64,000 nt of DNA from Chrysopilus asiliformis (taxonomy: Eukaryota; Arthropoda; Insecta; Diptera; Rhagionidae), in contig OZ035963.1 in NCBI GenBank assembly GCA_964034945.1, forward strand, positions 47,976,032 through 48,040,031, written 5' to 3'. This document shows positions 52,961 to 64,000 of the stretch, piece by piece (the stretch's first letter is position 1; each line of letters begins with the position of its first letter). The notes below the pieces were generated by a model that was given only the letters and a program-made list of their open reading frames with translations, made no database searches and had not been told where the DNA came from. Made by a program: the position numbers and the translations under genes.

Positions 52961-54395
52961 ATTTACCATTAAAAAAAATAGGAGAACAGCTCAGTAGGAA
53001 AATAGATTTTCTTCTAATATTCCGGAATATTCTTTAACTGCGGATAATTTATCAAATTTTTTTTGTTGAATTTTTTGATTAGCCTTTGACCAGTTTGCAA
53101 TTTCTTGAAAACTTGGTCGGTATTAACTAAATTTAACTAACTCGCCACTTCCCCTAAACGACAACACTGATAGCTATTAATGTTTTGTATCTATCAGATA
53201 CTCAGAATATTTGCCTACGATGATATATTTCTATTATTTGCTCATTTGTCGTTCCGCCATGAGAATTGTATGTTTTTAGGCACACCATAAATCCCAGTAA
53301 ATCACTGAAAACGTTCAAATTTTAGCGGTCCCTTTGTTTCACATTTAACCGAAACTTTTGGCCTTTTAACCTTTGTCCAAGCAGCTATTTTACCTATACG
53401 CGTATCCTACCTGTAAATATTATACTCACATTCATATAATCGCTGGTGAAACCATCATTTTTCGGTAAAATCTGCCAAACTTGATGATGGTGAAACAACG
53501 GCATAAACTAATAATAAATATTTTATTTGTCTTTTTTCCCGAAATTTAATTTTTTTTGGTAAGTAATTTACCGCCTTGGACGAGAAGTTGTTGAAATCCA
53601 CAAAATGTTAAAAGGTAGTTAACTTCACAGCCATATAACAACGAAAAAAAAACTATTTCGAATTAATAAAATTGAAGGTAGCTGCTGGGATTCAGGCAAT
53701 ATAGCACCATGTTTTAGGTTGACCACACCGGGCGAGAATTTATACGATCAACGACTTTAACTCTTCATTTGTCTGTCTACCCGTCCGACTATCTATCTTT
53801 TTATCCGTTCATCTGTCTGTCGGCACCGTTCTTGCGGCTATCGTTAAATAAATATTATTTACCTTTTGATTCGTGTGACAAGAAAACACATTCCAAACAA
53901 GATCAGCAACACCGGTCAAGGTAGAAGTCGCTACGAATAAAAAAAAAATATTCTTATAGCAATCATCGTATTGCTGGTGTGAGGGCTACCAGTTTTTAAT
54001 TCTACGAATTTGTTTCATATAAAAATGTGTAATAAAATTATGTGACATGATATTTTTCGCCGTCGTCGAAAAAGGTTAGCGAATATTGCTTAATTTCCAA
54101 AATATTTTCTCAGCCATTTTATTTATGAACTGATTTTATACGATAAGAGATCAAGTGTTGTTTCATCCAAACTAATCGTATCCAGACAGCCACTTCAATT
54201 CTTTTCGAAGAAAATATATATATAGGTGGCCAATAAGTATGGAATGATATAAATAGATTATGTGCACTATTGTTGTTAATTGTTACTTACTATTGTATCG
54301 AAATGGCTATTTTAGAGTTTTCTTTTCCTGGAAAACACTATTTAACCAAATTTAATTTTGGAAAAAAATGAAAAAGAGCAATTGAAAAATTAATT
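52961..54395. other. no gene recognised
   Basis: A+T-rich unassigned DNA; a weak GTCT/ATCT run at 53770-53825 (GTCTGTCTACCCGTCCGACT) is a possible repeat scrap. Confidence 0.35.
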
Positions 54396-54450
54396 ATAGT
54401 TGGACCTTCTATAACGCGATTTCGTTAAACGCGATTTCGTTAAACGCGTC
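54396..54450 (+). repeat. possible pogo-type terminal repeat remnant
   Basis: TTGGACCTTCTATAACGCG is followed by a tandem GCGATTTCGTTAAAC (54416-54445, two copies). TATAACGCGA-type text is common at pogo/Tigger ends. No partner end or coding sequence nearby. Confidence 0.35.
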
Positions 54451-54683
54451 ATTTTCCAAGAACCTACGCTACTAGTATTTTTGGTGTATAGCACGTATCC
54501 ATGGTTAAATAACCTACGATTCAAGTAACAAATATGTGCCATACCTGTTTAGGGTTGCCATAACAAATTTTAGAAAACTAAGGCTAAAATCGAAAAACCC
54601 TGGAGAAGAAAATTTAAAAAACATAACATAATATCGACCGTTAAAATAATTTATTTTGGTATAATAAACTTAAGAGAGAGACC

Positions 54684-54939
54684 AACATATCGTCGGCTAA
54701 GAGTGAAATTGTCCATTATACCAAATTTTCCAGAAGAGCAATAAAAACCTTGTTAAATCATTTTAATTTTCATTTAAAGAAAACAGAGTCTCATTTAAAG
54801 AAAACTGAGCCTAATTTAATTCTCATTTAAAGAAAACTCAGTGTTACTGAAAGAGAATTAAAATGATTTAACAAGGTTTTCATTGCTCTTCTGGAAAATT
54901 ATACCAATGGACAATTTCCATCTTAGCCGACGATATGTC
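54684..54939. mobile_element. 256-bp palindromic element with about 88-bp arms
   Basis: ACATATCGTCGGCTAAGAG...CTTGTTAAATCATTTTAATT on the left is matched inverted from 54939 back to about 54851. The loop holds three direct repeats of TCATTTAAAGAAAAC(A/T)(G/C)AG. No coding sequence. Probably a foldback MITE. Confidence 0.7.
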
Positions 54940-55454
54940 AATATATGTTTTTTTGTTTGTATATATTTACTATGAATAAATTTTTTAAGCAAACCATGTT
55001 TTACAAACAAAAATAAACACAAAATAATGCACGGCAGGAAAACAATTTTAATTAAAAACTTGTTCCATAGTTAAAATGTCTCGCAGAAATGCGCCGCAGG
55101 CAGAAACTTTGGCATTTCGAGGACAAATTAATATTTAAATTAAAAGCTTTATCCTCCTCGTTTTGTATTTCTTGACGTCTTGGTTTTCTGAAGCGAATTT
55201 CTTAATTGGCTTAAGATTCCCGGGAGACCTTCCGGACACAAGCAAAAACCATCCCCAGATGTCGCCGGACTCCATCCTCTTTTTGAAGTGGGATGACAAC
55301 CCTATAAAAATTCTAGTGGGCTAGGTTGTTGAAAAATTTCGCATTGTACGAAATCACATTAGGAGATGGCATGGGAGGTATTAAGAAGAGAATTTACAAA
55401 ATGTTGGTTGTATCTACAAAAAAATATGAAATTAATAACAAAAAATTATTAATA
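54940..55454. other. mostly unassigned; one weak minus-strand frame
   Basis: At 55135-55275 a minus-strand ATG frame of 46 codons (MESGDIWGWFLLVSGRSP...) is G+C-richer than its surroundings and open further upstream to about 55315. It could be a terminal exon, but no splice sites are convincing. Confidence 0.22.
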
Positions 55455-55559
55455 TAAAGGGTGTTTCTTTAAGCCCTTTAAATTTTAAAAAGTAACACAA
55501 AAAATTAAATTTTAATCAAATTTTTTTATTTATTCGAAAGATCAATACATGGCATTAAC

Positions 55560-56940
55560 ATTTGAAAATGAATTCGGGCTAATGGCCACCGCGGCTGTTT
55601 TTGACGAAGCGTATGCTGGACGTCCAATTTTGGGCCACTTTTTCGAGCACTGCTGGCCGTATGTCACGACTAACACGAACAATGTTGGCCCCCAAGGCGT
55701 CAATTGTTGCTGGTTTATCAGCATAAACCAGTGACTACACGGAGCCCCACAGGAAATAATCGAGAGGTGTCAAATCGCACGACCTTGGAGGCCAATTGAC
55801 AGGACCATTTCTTGAGATGATGTTTATACCCGTATGGTGAAACCAAAGGGTATATTAACTTTGCCTTACCGTTTGTGACGCCAAGATCCCGTCATCGCAC
55901 AAAAAAATGAATTACACCAGCGTGTTTAGAATGATAAAAATATTTAATTTTTGCATGTCTGTCCGTCTGTCCGTCTGTCCGTCTGTCCGTCTGTCCGTCT
56001 GTCCGTCTGTCCGTCTGTCTGTCCGTCTGTCCGTCTGTCTGTCCGTCTGTCTGTCCGTCCGTCTGTCCGTCTGTCCGTCTGTCCGTCTGTCTGTCTGTCC
56101 GTCTGTCCGTCTGTCTTTGGCGCGGATTGCGGGCGCACGGATTGAGCTAGAGACTTGAAAGTTTGCACAGATCCGTTTTTCGTAAAATGCGAGGCTAAGG
56201 TCGTTCATGGGCAAAAATGGACCATTAGGGGGGGTACCCAACATACGAACGAAAACGGTTTTTGTGAATATCTCGAAAACGGTGCATTTTCTCAAAAAAG
56301 TCCAAGAACAAAAGTTATTTAGGATATGATTCTACATAAAACTATCATACATCAAAATCTGATTGGAATAAATTTTAAAAAATCTTATTGGAAAGTTTGA
56401 CTTCAAAGTGGAATTTTGGTATAACTGTTCGAATTTTGATACGAATATCACCATACGGGTCTCCAATGATTGCCAGATTGGCAATTATAGCTTTTGTTAT
56501 GTTTTCATCGAACGTTTCCCTCAATAAAGCGATTGTATCGTTAGCTGTATGACATGTAGCGCCATCCTGTTGAAACCACAAGTCAGCACCAATATCTTGA
56601 ATTTTTGGCAACAAAAATTCATTGATCATTGCTCTGTAGCGATCTCCATTGACAGCAACACGCACTCCTTCCTCCTTTTTAAAGAAATACGGTCCGATGA
56701 TGCTACTGCATCAATATTCTCATTACTACGTGCTGTACGCACTCTGGTTGATGGATGAATGTCTAATAGTGTAAAATTAGTTCGAAATTTGGTGATGGTT
56801 TCACGAATAGTGCGTTCAATGGGACGATTATAACGACCAAAATGTGGACGAAGAGCTCTATAACAATTCCTAACTGAGCACTGATTTTGGAAATAAATTT
56901 CCACAATTAGTAAACGTTGTTCACACGTAAGTCTATTCAT
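55560..56940 (-). pseudogene. DD41D-type transposase remnant, interrupted
   Basis: From ATG 56940: MNRLTCEQRLLIVEIYFQNQ, then YNRPIERTIRETI and TARSNENIDAVA, aligning with the relative at 24454. An internal deletion then removes the region with the first catalytic Asp and shifts the frame. The text resumes with the GVRVAVNGDRYRAM and WFQQDGATCHT motifs (to about 56510). The rest continues on the other side of the repeat A insertion, with NGPVNWPPRSCDLTPLDYFL and a C-terminal RGGH. One stop follows the LWGSV motif. The Asp spacing across the join is again 41 residues. Confidence 0.8.
55826..56501 (+). mobile_element. DINE-1/Helentron-like repeat A inside the transposase
   Basis: Full-length copy flanked by TTT (55823-55825, 56502-56504), with the longest GTCY array in the window (about 55956-56117). 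Removing it with one copy of the flank leaves a transposase frame that matches the relative at 23263-24567, so its ends are well defined. Confidence 0.88.
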
Positions 56941-57100
56941 GATGATTTGCCAAAGTATACTGATCATAAATGTCCAAAAGTGAACGCAGTATAAAAGCTC
57001 GTTTGACAGTTAACCCTTTCGTAAGTTCTATCTAAACAAAAAAAAAACACCCCTTATAACATATTGTTCTTTGTTAATTTGATAATATTTTCCGTTCAGT

Positions 57101-57286
57101 ATAGATAGCTTTTATAATAGTTTACCTTGGTGAGTATTCCTCATAGATAGCTTTTATAATAGTTATCGGACAACCCATTCATGCGTGACGTCGCCAAATT
57201 TTCTACAACTTAGAGCTCGTCTCTAAAGAAATCAACAAGTGGTAAAAAGATGTGAGGGGACCAACAAGTGGTAAAAAGATGTGAGG
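57101..57286 (+). repeat. two short direct duplications
   Basis: ATAGATAGCTTTTATAATAG (plus TT) occurs at 57101 and 57143. CAACAAGTGGTAAAAAGATG (plus TGAGG) occurs at 57233 and 57262. Both look like recent local duplications. Confidence 0.7.
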
Positions 57287-58255
57287 CGAAACCAAAAATG
57301 CGCTATAATCTTTTGCCAGCGCTCAAGCTATATTTGACAAAAAAACGCATTAAAATTTGTTGAGTAGTTCTCGAGATTCAATGGATATTTGGTGTAAAAA
57401 CAGTCAAAACAGCCCAGAAGAGTTAATATGGTTGTAATTATGATTTTAATGAAATTAAAAATATCAAATGGCTCCAACACTGTACACATGCACTGAAAAG
57501 CATTCACACGTACTTTAGAAAATGATTAAAATTTCAATTATTCTATTTGCAAACGTTTTTGAACTATAACTTAATTAAATTTAAAAATCCTCTTCATATT
57601 TCTCAAAAAACCCCATTTTCTAATTTTCGCCACTTCGAACATTATTTTGAACTTCACTTTTCAATTGTATTTTCACCCCCGACGAAATTATTTTTTCAAT
57701 TTAAAAATAAGTATTGGATTTAAAAAAAACTAATTTTTATTCAATTTAGACCAATTAATTACCTTGTTTTGTTAATAGCTAAAGGCCGAATTTGATATAA
57801 AAAAATCCATTACTTTAGTAATATATTAAATCGTCCGCGTATATTAAATCACCGCGACACAATTTCAAAACACATGTCAACCATAGTATTTTTTTTTACC
57901 AGACAATGCTAAAAAAATCCGAGTTTTTTAGATTTTCTTTCAAAAGATATATTTATTTAATATTAACGCAGGCCAAAAAGTCAACTAACAAGTGACCAAC
58001 TGATTGGGTAAGTGACATTTTGGCCCCAAGTAGTCAAAACTTGAAATAAAACGATTAATTCGCGTAATTAATTGAATCACGTTCAAATTAATTACTCAAC
58101 AGACTTTTTTGGCACAGTAATATTTTTTTGAAAATCGTCCGATTTTACCTTGATACCAGAATTTAATAATAATAATTTTTCGTTTTACACTTACAGTAAA
58201 TTATTCCATCGGATATAAATAGGGTGAACATATTTGTTTTTGGACCGAAACAAAT
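57287..58255. other. no gene recognised
   Basis: A+T-rich unassigned DNA. Confidence 0.35.
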
Positions 58256-58335
58256 TTAACAACGGTTGCGGAAGGGAGGAGGAAGGGAGAAGGAAGGGAG
58301 GAGGAAGGGAGGAAGGGAGGAGGACGGGAGGAGGT
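58256..58335 (+). repeat. GGAAGGGA purine minisatellite
   Basis: About 80 bp of GGAAGGGAGGAGGAAGGGAG units, a pure purine strand. Confidence 0.85.
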
Positions 58336-60276
58336 GCTATGCTTCCTGAAACGGAACACTACCAGAAAAACAAATTCTACATAAAAAATAAAACTTGATT
58401 TGAACAAAACCATAAACAAAAGTAGATAAGAAATGTGCGCCGCAGGCGAAACAGAATGCGTCGCAGTGAATTTAATCGAGAGCTAAATAATCCCAAGCAA
58501 AAATCAGCATAATTTTTCGCGCTCTTTACGTTCGCGACGTAAGCGTACGATAAGAGCGAAATAATTACAACGTAAAGAGCGAAATAATCGCAACGGAAAT
58601 TGTAAAAATGTCAATAAAGAGAAGTTGAAAAAATCTACGAGGCGAAAAAAATCGTGATTTACATCAACCTCTTATTTGCATATTTAGTGATCGTTTTTCC
58701 TGCTGTTTGATAAATTATACCACTAGATTGCATAATTCCGGGACAAATGTTTAGTTTCCAAAACTTTTACGCCGGAACTACATACCTAAATCCGGGACGA
58801 ATGGTCACCCTAGGAGTCACGATTGTTATAAACAAAATTAATTCTTGGGAAATTTTGAAAAGCATCCAAAAATGTCATTCGAAAAGAAATTGGTCCATCG
58901 AGAACATAAATTTAGTCAGATAGATGACCAGACCATGTTTTCAGATAGAAATAAACAATTTAGCCATGCAGCAACAGCAACAACACCTTGGATGGATGCA
59001 CAAAGAACTGTGCTCTGGTCCATTTGTACTCGGAGTGGATTTTTCTGCCCACTGAATTCAACAAAAAAAATGACTAAACCCCCGTAGAAAATACAGGAGT
59101 GAGTCTGTGAAATCAGATTCCCTTCAGTACTACACCCGTGCATTTTATTTCATTCGTCTTGTATCTCCAGGAAAATAGATAGAGGCCGCAATGCAATTTC
59201 ATATATACACGTATGAAATTTTGTAGTGTCTTTGGTTCCCAGTTTCACTGTTTTTACGGGTGCCAACACAATTAATTTGCCAGCGTTCTGTCGTTGTTGC
59301 ATTTATCGCCGGAAAATTTATTTTCCCCCCCAATGTGACAACCCCGACCTCCTGGAATATGCACAGTCTATATGAAATGTCCACCAACAACATTCGTGGC
59401 TCCCAGTGCATTGCAGATATAGAATAACGCGCCGCGAAAAGTCGAAAAATTCAAAATTGCTCCATAAATTGTTTATAAATCATTATTCGGGGTGGAGAAG
59501 TTTATTTCCGTGGTAAATTTACGCACTCGTGCCGTTAGCGTGGGACGCGAATGACAAGAAGCACAGCGATTGGACACTTTGTCATTGGAACTTTGTCACT
59601 TCTAAAATCCATACAACAAAATGCTATCTTCCATTTGTTGATATCTTCAGTTACAATTAGAAAAGAAAATCTTTTCGAATAGCATTTCTTTACACTAAAA
59701 TTCATGACTATTTATTACTCTCAACAAATTACGCGCCTTTCAAAAACACAACTGCAGTTTAGGTTTATGAAGTTAATCTTCTTCATCAACTGAAAATCTT
59801 TTCAATAGGTATTAATGTAACAAGAATTAATAGTTTCGGGATCCCCACATTAAAAAAAATACTCCTCTCGTTTGAAGAAAAACATACTCTAGTTCGTGGA
59901 AAATTGATAATGATTTAGCGCCATAGAAAATTTTGCTTGTAAATATTAGAAACATTTTCTTTAAAACTAGGAAATAATGTCTTTAAGAAAACATTTTTTT
60001 AAATGGAATCATCTTTTGAAAAAAATCTGAAAAATTAAAGGAAATAATTTTAAAAAAAAAACTAAAGCGCTAAAACGTAAAAAAAATTAAAATTTATTGG
60101 GAGTACAAATGGAAAACCGCTGTTTTCCAATAGATGGCACTAGCAGTAAAATACTGGTCGAAAATGTCAGATCAGCACCGTCAAATTATAAGCTAGGCAT
60201 CTGGCAACACCTCCTTATCATAAATTTTGTGAATTTTTATTTCTAAATTTTTATCAGATATTTTTTGTGCGTGAAA
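58336..60276. other. no gene recognised
   Basis: About 1.9 kb without a supported gene. Small direct repeats (TAAAGAGCGAAATAAT, near 58550-58600) occur. Frames at 58845-59087 and 59199-59411 lack start context and splice signals. Confidence 0.35.
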
Positions 60277-60535
60277 ATGTCGAAATTTGAGCCAAATAAG
60301 CGTCATTTGCGGGAAGGTTTGCTTGTTGCCTTCAATCCAGAAAAATCTGCGGCTGAGGCTCGTCGAACGATTGTAGAAACTTATGGTGAGCCTTCTATTA
60401 GTGAAAGAACGTGGTTTCAACGCTACACGTGAAAGATAAGGAGCGTCCCGGACCGGTCAATAATTATAAGCTGTTGGAACCCGGTGAAACCATCAAAGGA
60501 GCTCACTACCGGACCCAACTAATGCGTTTTATTTA
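60277..60535 (+). pseudogene. mariner transposase fragment, internally deleted
   Basis: ATG 60277 opens MSKFEPNKRHLREGLLVAFN and continues through SAAEARRTIVETYGEPSISE and RTWFQRY, the mariner helix-turn-helix region. A stop or frameshift and deletion then leave KERPGP and YKLLEPGETIKGAHYRTQLM, from the start of the catalytic domain, before the text ends at the border of the next element. It resembles the start of the remnant at 3514 (MSIFVPSKGHFREVLL). Confidence 0.82.
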
Positions 60536-60547
60536 GAATCTCTAAGC

Positions 60548-62075
60548 GATATGTCACACTGGCCATCAGCTGCTGCAGCTGACTGAACCCGACATCAGTT
60601 GCACATGTAATCCAATGGCAAATGGCACACTGCAAAAAATGTGCAGCTGCATGTCTGGGACACAGAGCTGACTTTTTTGAACTGACCTAAATGTAGCTGA
60701 TATCACGAACATGTCGGGTAATTTCTAATGTAATTTTTGTTAGATTAAATAAAATAAAATGATAATTTTCAATATTTTGAAAATTATCTGGCGGTAATAA
60801 GTGTCATCAGTGGCACAGTCTATAAAGGTAGCATGGTCACTCTCTAGCAGTGTTGTGCCGCGTAGTCTACGTGGTGTAGACTACACCATTGTCTACGCGT
60901 AGACTATTACTGTAGACAATGGTCTATTCTCTACGCGTAGACAATGTAGACAATCAATAAAATAAAGGATAGCTGATTTAGTTTAAAATCTCATTTTCTT
61001 TACATTCTGAGTCGTCCACAATTAAATAAAGTGTTTCATTTTCATTTGCTGTTTCAGTTTCTCCACTTTTTATGGTTTTTAGCTTACAAACATTTCTAAA
61101 AAATAATTTACAAGTGCTTAGAAAATTGGCTTTATATTTGTTCTTTTACCTGTGCCCTCTTAGTCGGCTTTCGGCAGTATTTTGCAAAAAAAATTTTGCA
61201 CTGCAGGCAAAAAGCGGAGTATTTGTTGTTGGCCTTGATTAAATCAAAGCCCAGCTTTGTTTTTAAGCCTTCCTGCCATATTTAAAAAAAAAACACACAC
61301 AATTTCACTGTGGTCACGTACTAAAACGATAGCATAAAACGATAGGAAATGAGGTTAGATTCCCATACAAGCGAAAAAGACAATAAAGGCAAGGGCGCTG
61401 GTGTCGCTGAGGAGCCCAGTTAGCGAGTTTTCATATAAATTTAACTCTTTAGGATTTCAGCGCCTCGCCATTTCTTGTAATTGGCCATTTCCTATATAGT
61501 ATAGTATTAGATATATAACTCACTGATGACTTTGTTTTGACAGATATGAGAAAGTCTACATTGTCTGCGCAAAGTCGACATTGTCTACGCCAATGTCTAC
61601 ATTGTCTACTCCAAATCTATTGTCTACGCTATTGTCTACACTGAAGTGTAGACAATTAAAGTCTACGCGTAGAGGAACAACACTGCTCTCTAGGTTATAG
61701 GCTCTCTACTTCATATAAAGTTGACTTTAAAATAATTACTAGTTGGGGACATCATAAAATTTTGACAAGTTTGTTTAACTAATAAACTTTTCAACAAACT
61801 TTTGAATAAATACGATGTCCATCGAATAGGAGAAATTAAACACAGCAATCGTACAAGCTGTACGAAAAGGTAGATGCTTGTACGATTGCACAGGTTCCGT
61901 TTTTTAGCAGAGAAATAAGGAGCAGTTCTTCCTCCGAGTCCGACATTTTGACGTTTGAGGTCAGCTGATCCCAGTTCAGTGTGCCACGTCAACTGATCGA
62001 ATCAGTTCTTGTAGATGGCCAACCTGATGTCGGGATCAGTCAGCTGCAGGAGCTGATTGGCCAGTGTGACATCTC
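60548..62075. mobile_element. inverted-repeat element (GATATGTCACACTGG ends), split by hAT
   Basis: Left end GATATGTCACACTGGCCATC, right end read backwards GAGATGTCACACTGGCCAAT; similarity continues inward for about 50 bp (CAGCTGCTGCAGCTGACTGA, CCCGACATCAG). A solo end of the same family is at 51221-51263. Without the nested hAT it is about 680 bp. No gene. Confidence 0.7.
60848..61685. mobile_element. 838-bp non-autonomous hAT element with GTCTAC repeats
   Basis: Ends CAGTGTTGTGCC / AACAACACTG with an exact 8-bp duplication CTCTCTAG (60840-60847, 61686-61693). Both subterminal regions carry many TTGTCTAC/GTAGACAA and CTACGCGTAGA motifs, the usual arrangement of hAT transposase-binding sites. 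No transposase gene. Confidence 0.87.
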
Positions 62076-62535
62076 CCTAACGGTTTTGAAGATATGAACC
62101 GAAGGCAAAGCTCTATAGCTTGCGCGATAAACACGAATTTACCGAAATTTCCCAAAAAAATACCTATAACTTCGCGACTTCTTATCTTATTTCGATTAAG
62201 TTAGTCTTATTAGAAAGATAATTTTATTACCTTTTTTTGTTTTTGCAATAATTTGGATCAAAGTTGACAATTAATTGATATTCATTATTTAATACAAAAG
62301 GTTTTCTTCGAAATTTTTTCCTTAAATTTTGATTTGTTTCAATGGATTCTCTAGGCATGGATGTTATACGCCTTGCGATATTTCAACAATAATTTTAAAT
62401 TATTCAGAATCGAAATAAAAACTTCACGCCCGTCGACAAAAGCTGAGGTCACATTATCACTATTTTTTATAAACCTAATTTGTTGAAAAATACTTCATTT
62501 GGAATGACTAGGAGTTTCAGGTAAATATTATAAAA
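62076..62535. other. no gene recognised
   Basis: A+T-rich unassigned DNA. Confidence 0.35.
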
Positions 62536-63354
62536 ATAACAAAAGCTATAATAAATTATTGAAAACCCGTATGGTGATTTAAGTGAACGGCGAATAGTTG
62601 TATCAAAATTCCACTTTGAAGTCAAACTTTTCAATAGGATTTTTTAAAATTTACTCCAATCGGATTTTGATGTATGGGAGTTTTATGTAGAATCAAATCC
62701 TAAATAACTTTTGTTCTTGCACTTTTTGATAAGATGCACCGTTTTTGAGATATTCGTAAAAATCGTTTTCCTTCGTATACACTCAGAAAAATGTCCAGGT
62801 CAACTTTTTGTCAGGTTAACTCTGACCTTACAGAGGTTTCTGTAAGCCAGCTAGCGGTCAGAGTTAACCTATCTAAGGTCAACTCGTGCAGCTCCCAATG
62901 CCCTACTTCACCTGCTGGTGGCTTAATTTCAGAATTTCTCCGACCACAGGTCAACTCAGTTTTACTTGCCCACATGCAGGAGAACGCGCGCCTGCCCGAG
63001 GCCAATTACGCCGTATGTAGGTCGTCGAGTTAGCCTCCATTTTTCTGAGTGTAGAGGGTACCCCCCTAACGACCCATTTTTGCCGATTAACGAACTTAGC
63101 CTTGCATTTTACGGAAAACGAATCTGGGTAAAATTTCAAGTCTCTAGCTAATCCGTGCTCCGCGCCACAGACGGACAGACGGACAGACAGACAGACGGAC
63201 GGGCAGACGGACAGACGGACGGACGGCAAAATTCAATTTTTTTATAATTCTAAACAGACTGGTGTAATTCATTTTTGTGTGTGATGACGGGATCTTGGCG
63301 TAACAAACGGTAAGGCAAATTTAAACTTCCCCTTTGGTTTCACCATACGGGTAT
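62536..63354 (-). mobile_element. DINE-1/Helentron-like repeat A, split by repeat D
   Basis: Minus orientation: ATAACAAAAGCTATAAT start, GGAGTTTTATGTAGAATCA, then the repeat D insertion. It resumes at GAGGGTACCCCCCTAACG and includes a GACG/GACA array (63168-63228). It ends CACCATACGGGTAT. Confidence 0.8.
62780..63051. mobile_element. repeat D copy 3: 272-bp MITE
   Basis: CACTCAGAAAAATG ends with TA on both sides (62778-62779, 63052-63053). Intact repeat A copies read CGTATGGGGGGTACC here, so the insertion point is verified. Confidence 0.88.
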
Positions 63355-64000
63355 GAAAACCGTAAAAGTAATTATTAGCAAATAAAAATCAAGTGGCTAC
63401 AATTTTGGCCGTTTCCCTACGCAGGTTTAAAAACCGGAGTCACAATGTAACTTATAATTTTAATTTCATATTAATGTGTCTTAGATAACTTTATCTATGT
63501 AAATGATATGTAAATAAATTTGATATATGTAACAATTTGAAACACTTACTAATCACATTAAATTGTTTCCTGATTTAGAAGTTCCCGGAATAGTCTACAG
63601 ACGCCAACGAAGTGGGCCACCACCATGACATCGAAATATTTGTTTCATATTAAATGAAGGAGCAAACATTAATAATGCTACAATAACACTGAATGCGAAT
63701 ATCGAATGTGTGTTGCTGTAATTTTATCCACTAATTGAAAACAATATTTCGATTACATAAATTATTTTGATCATAGCGTCATGATCAACATGATCATCAT
63801 CCCACACCCAGTTTTCGGGGCCGAAGTTCGGGATCCCCTTTCACATCGTTCATTTATCATTCGTCATGTATCGATTTCGACTATCGCCTGTTTGGATCTT
63901 ATGCAAATAAATTTCCCACAGGCATTCAGATACAATCATTTATTATATTGTTACCACTTGCAACGAATCCCAATAGTAAGTATTTTGTTTTGCTGGGCGC
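63355..64000. other. no gene recognised
   Basis: Unassigned DNA to the end of the window; no frame or repeat family supported. Confidence 0.35.

Larger units (their letters stand above)
55455..57056 (-). mobile_element. second DD41D-type Tc1/mariner element, deleted and split by repeat A
   Basis: Inverted ends TAAAGGGTGTTT (55455) and TAAGGGGTGTTT (from 57056) with TA on both sides (55453-55454, 57057-57058). Related to the element at 23263-24567 but clearly diverged. Without the nested repeat A it is about 920 bp. Confidence 0.8.

Noticed and set aside
55912..56295. Long Arg/Thr/Asp or Ser/Val/Cys/Pro frames on both strands
   Set aside because: Translations of the GTCY array of repeat A; the same happens at 52047-52355 and 7092-7340.

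Overview
The window looks like nuclear DNA of an insect, most likely a fly (Diptera). It is strongly A+T-rich, coding sequence is very sparse, the introns of the two recognisable genes are 55 to 70 bp, and it carries small DINE-1/mini-me-like elements with internal (GTCY)n arrays as described in flies. Nothing fixes the species. No bacterial, plasmid or viral organisation is visible, and there is no rRNA gene or CRISPR array.

Genes. Two are recognised with confidence: paralogous two-exon genes of the DUF1091 family of small secreted insect proteins, at 571-1165 (minus) and 21955-22561 (plus). Both have a signal-peptide exon, a short phase-0 intron and one long second exon. A small spliced gene of unknown function fits at 50600-51021 (plus), with a likely terminal exon of a divergent gene at 49792-49956 (minus). 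A one-pass membrane protein (13673-14107, minus), a multi-pass ORF (27593-28000, minus) and several possible exons are weaker.

Mobile DNA dominates. Tc1/mariner superfamily: two relatives with DD41D spacing by my count (23263-24567, spoiled only by two stop codons; 55455-57056, deleted and interrupted), a DD34D mariner remnant (3514-3984), a second mariner fragment (60277-60535), another deleted element (44653-45542) and a pogo/Tigger 5' end (16323-16765). Helitrons: two families with canonical A|TC...CTAG|T ends, and a DINE-1/Helentron-like family with TTT flanks. Two hAT elements have 8-bp duplications, one Harbinger-like MITE has a TTA duplication, and one piggyBac-like MITE has a TTAA duplication. 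There are several other inverted-repeat or foldback families. Many insertions are nested, so their order can be read.

Layout: 0-5 kb DUF1091 gene, MITEs, a GGA-N5-TCC palindrome element and mariner; 5-13 kb nested DINE-like copies, Helitron, MITEs and repeat G; 13-21 kb membrane-protein ORF, retroposon-like repeat F, pogo, Helitron and DINE copies; 21-25 kb second DUF1091 gene and the DD41D element; 25-31 kb Helitron, MITEs and a large GA/GT microsatellite; 32-36 kb repeat G and the second palindrome element; 37-43 kb Helitrons, nested piggyBac/TA MITEs and hAT; 44-47 kb Tc1-type element; 49-51 kb the possible divergent gene pair; 51-57 kb repeat G and the second DD41D element, both split by DINE insertions; 60-63.4 kb mariner, hAT inside a larger MITE, and a DINE copy split by a MITE.

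The least explained structure is the element at 2152-3156, with a diverged copy at 33780-35528. It carries twelve exact GGA-N5-TCC palindromes plus several near-matches in about 1 kb. The second copy keeps palindromes at corresponding places although some spacer sequences have changed.
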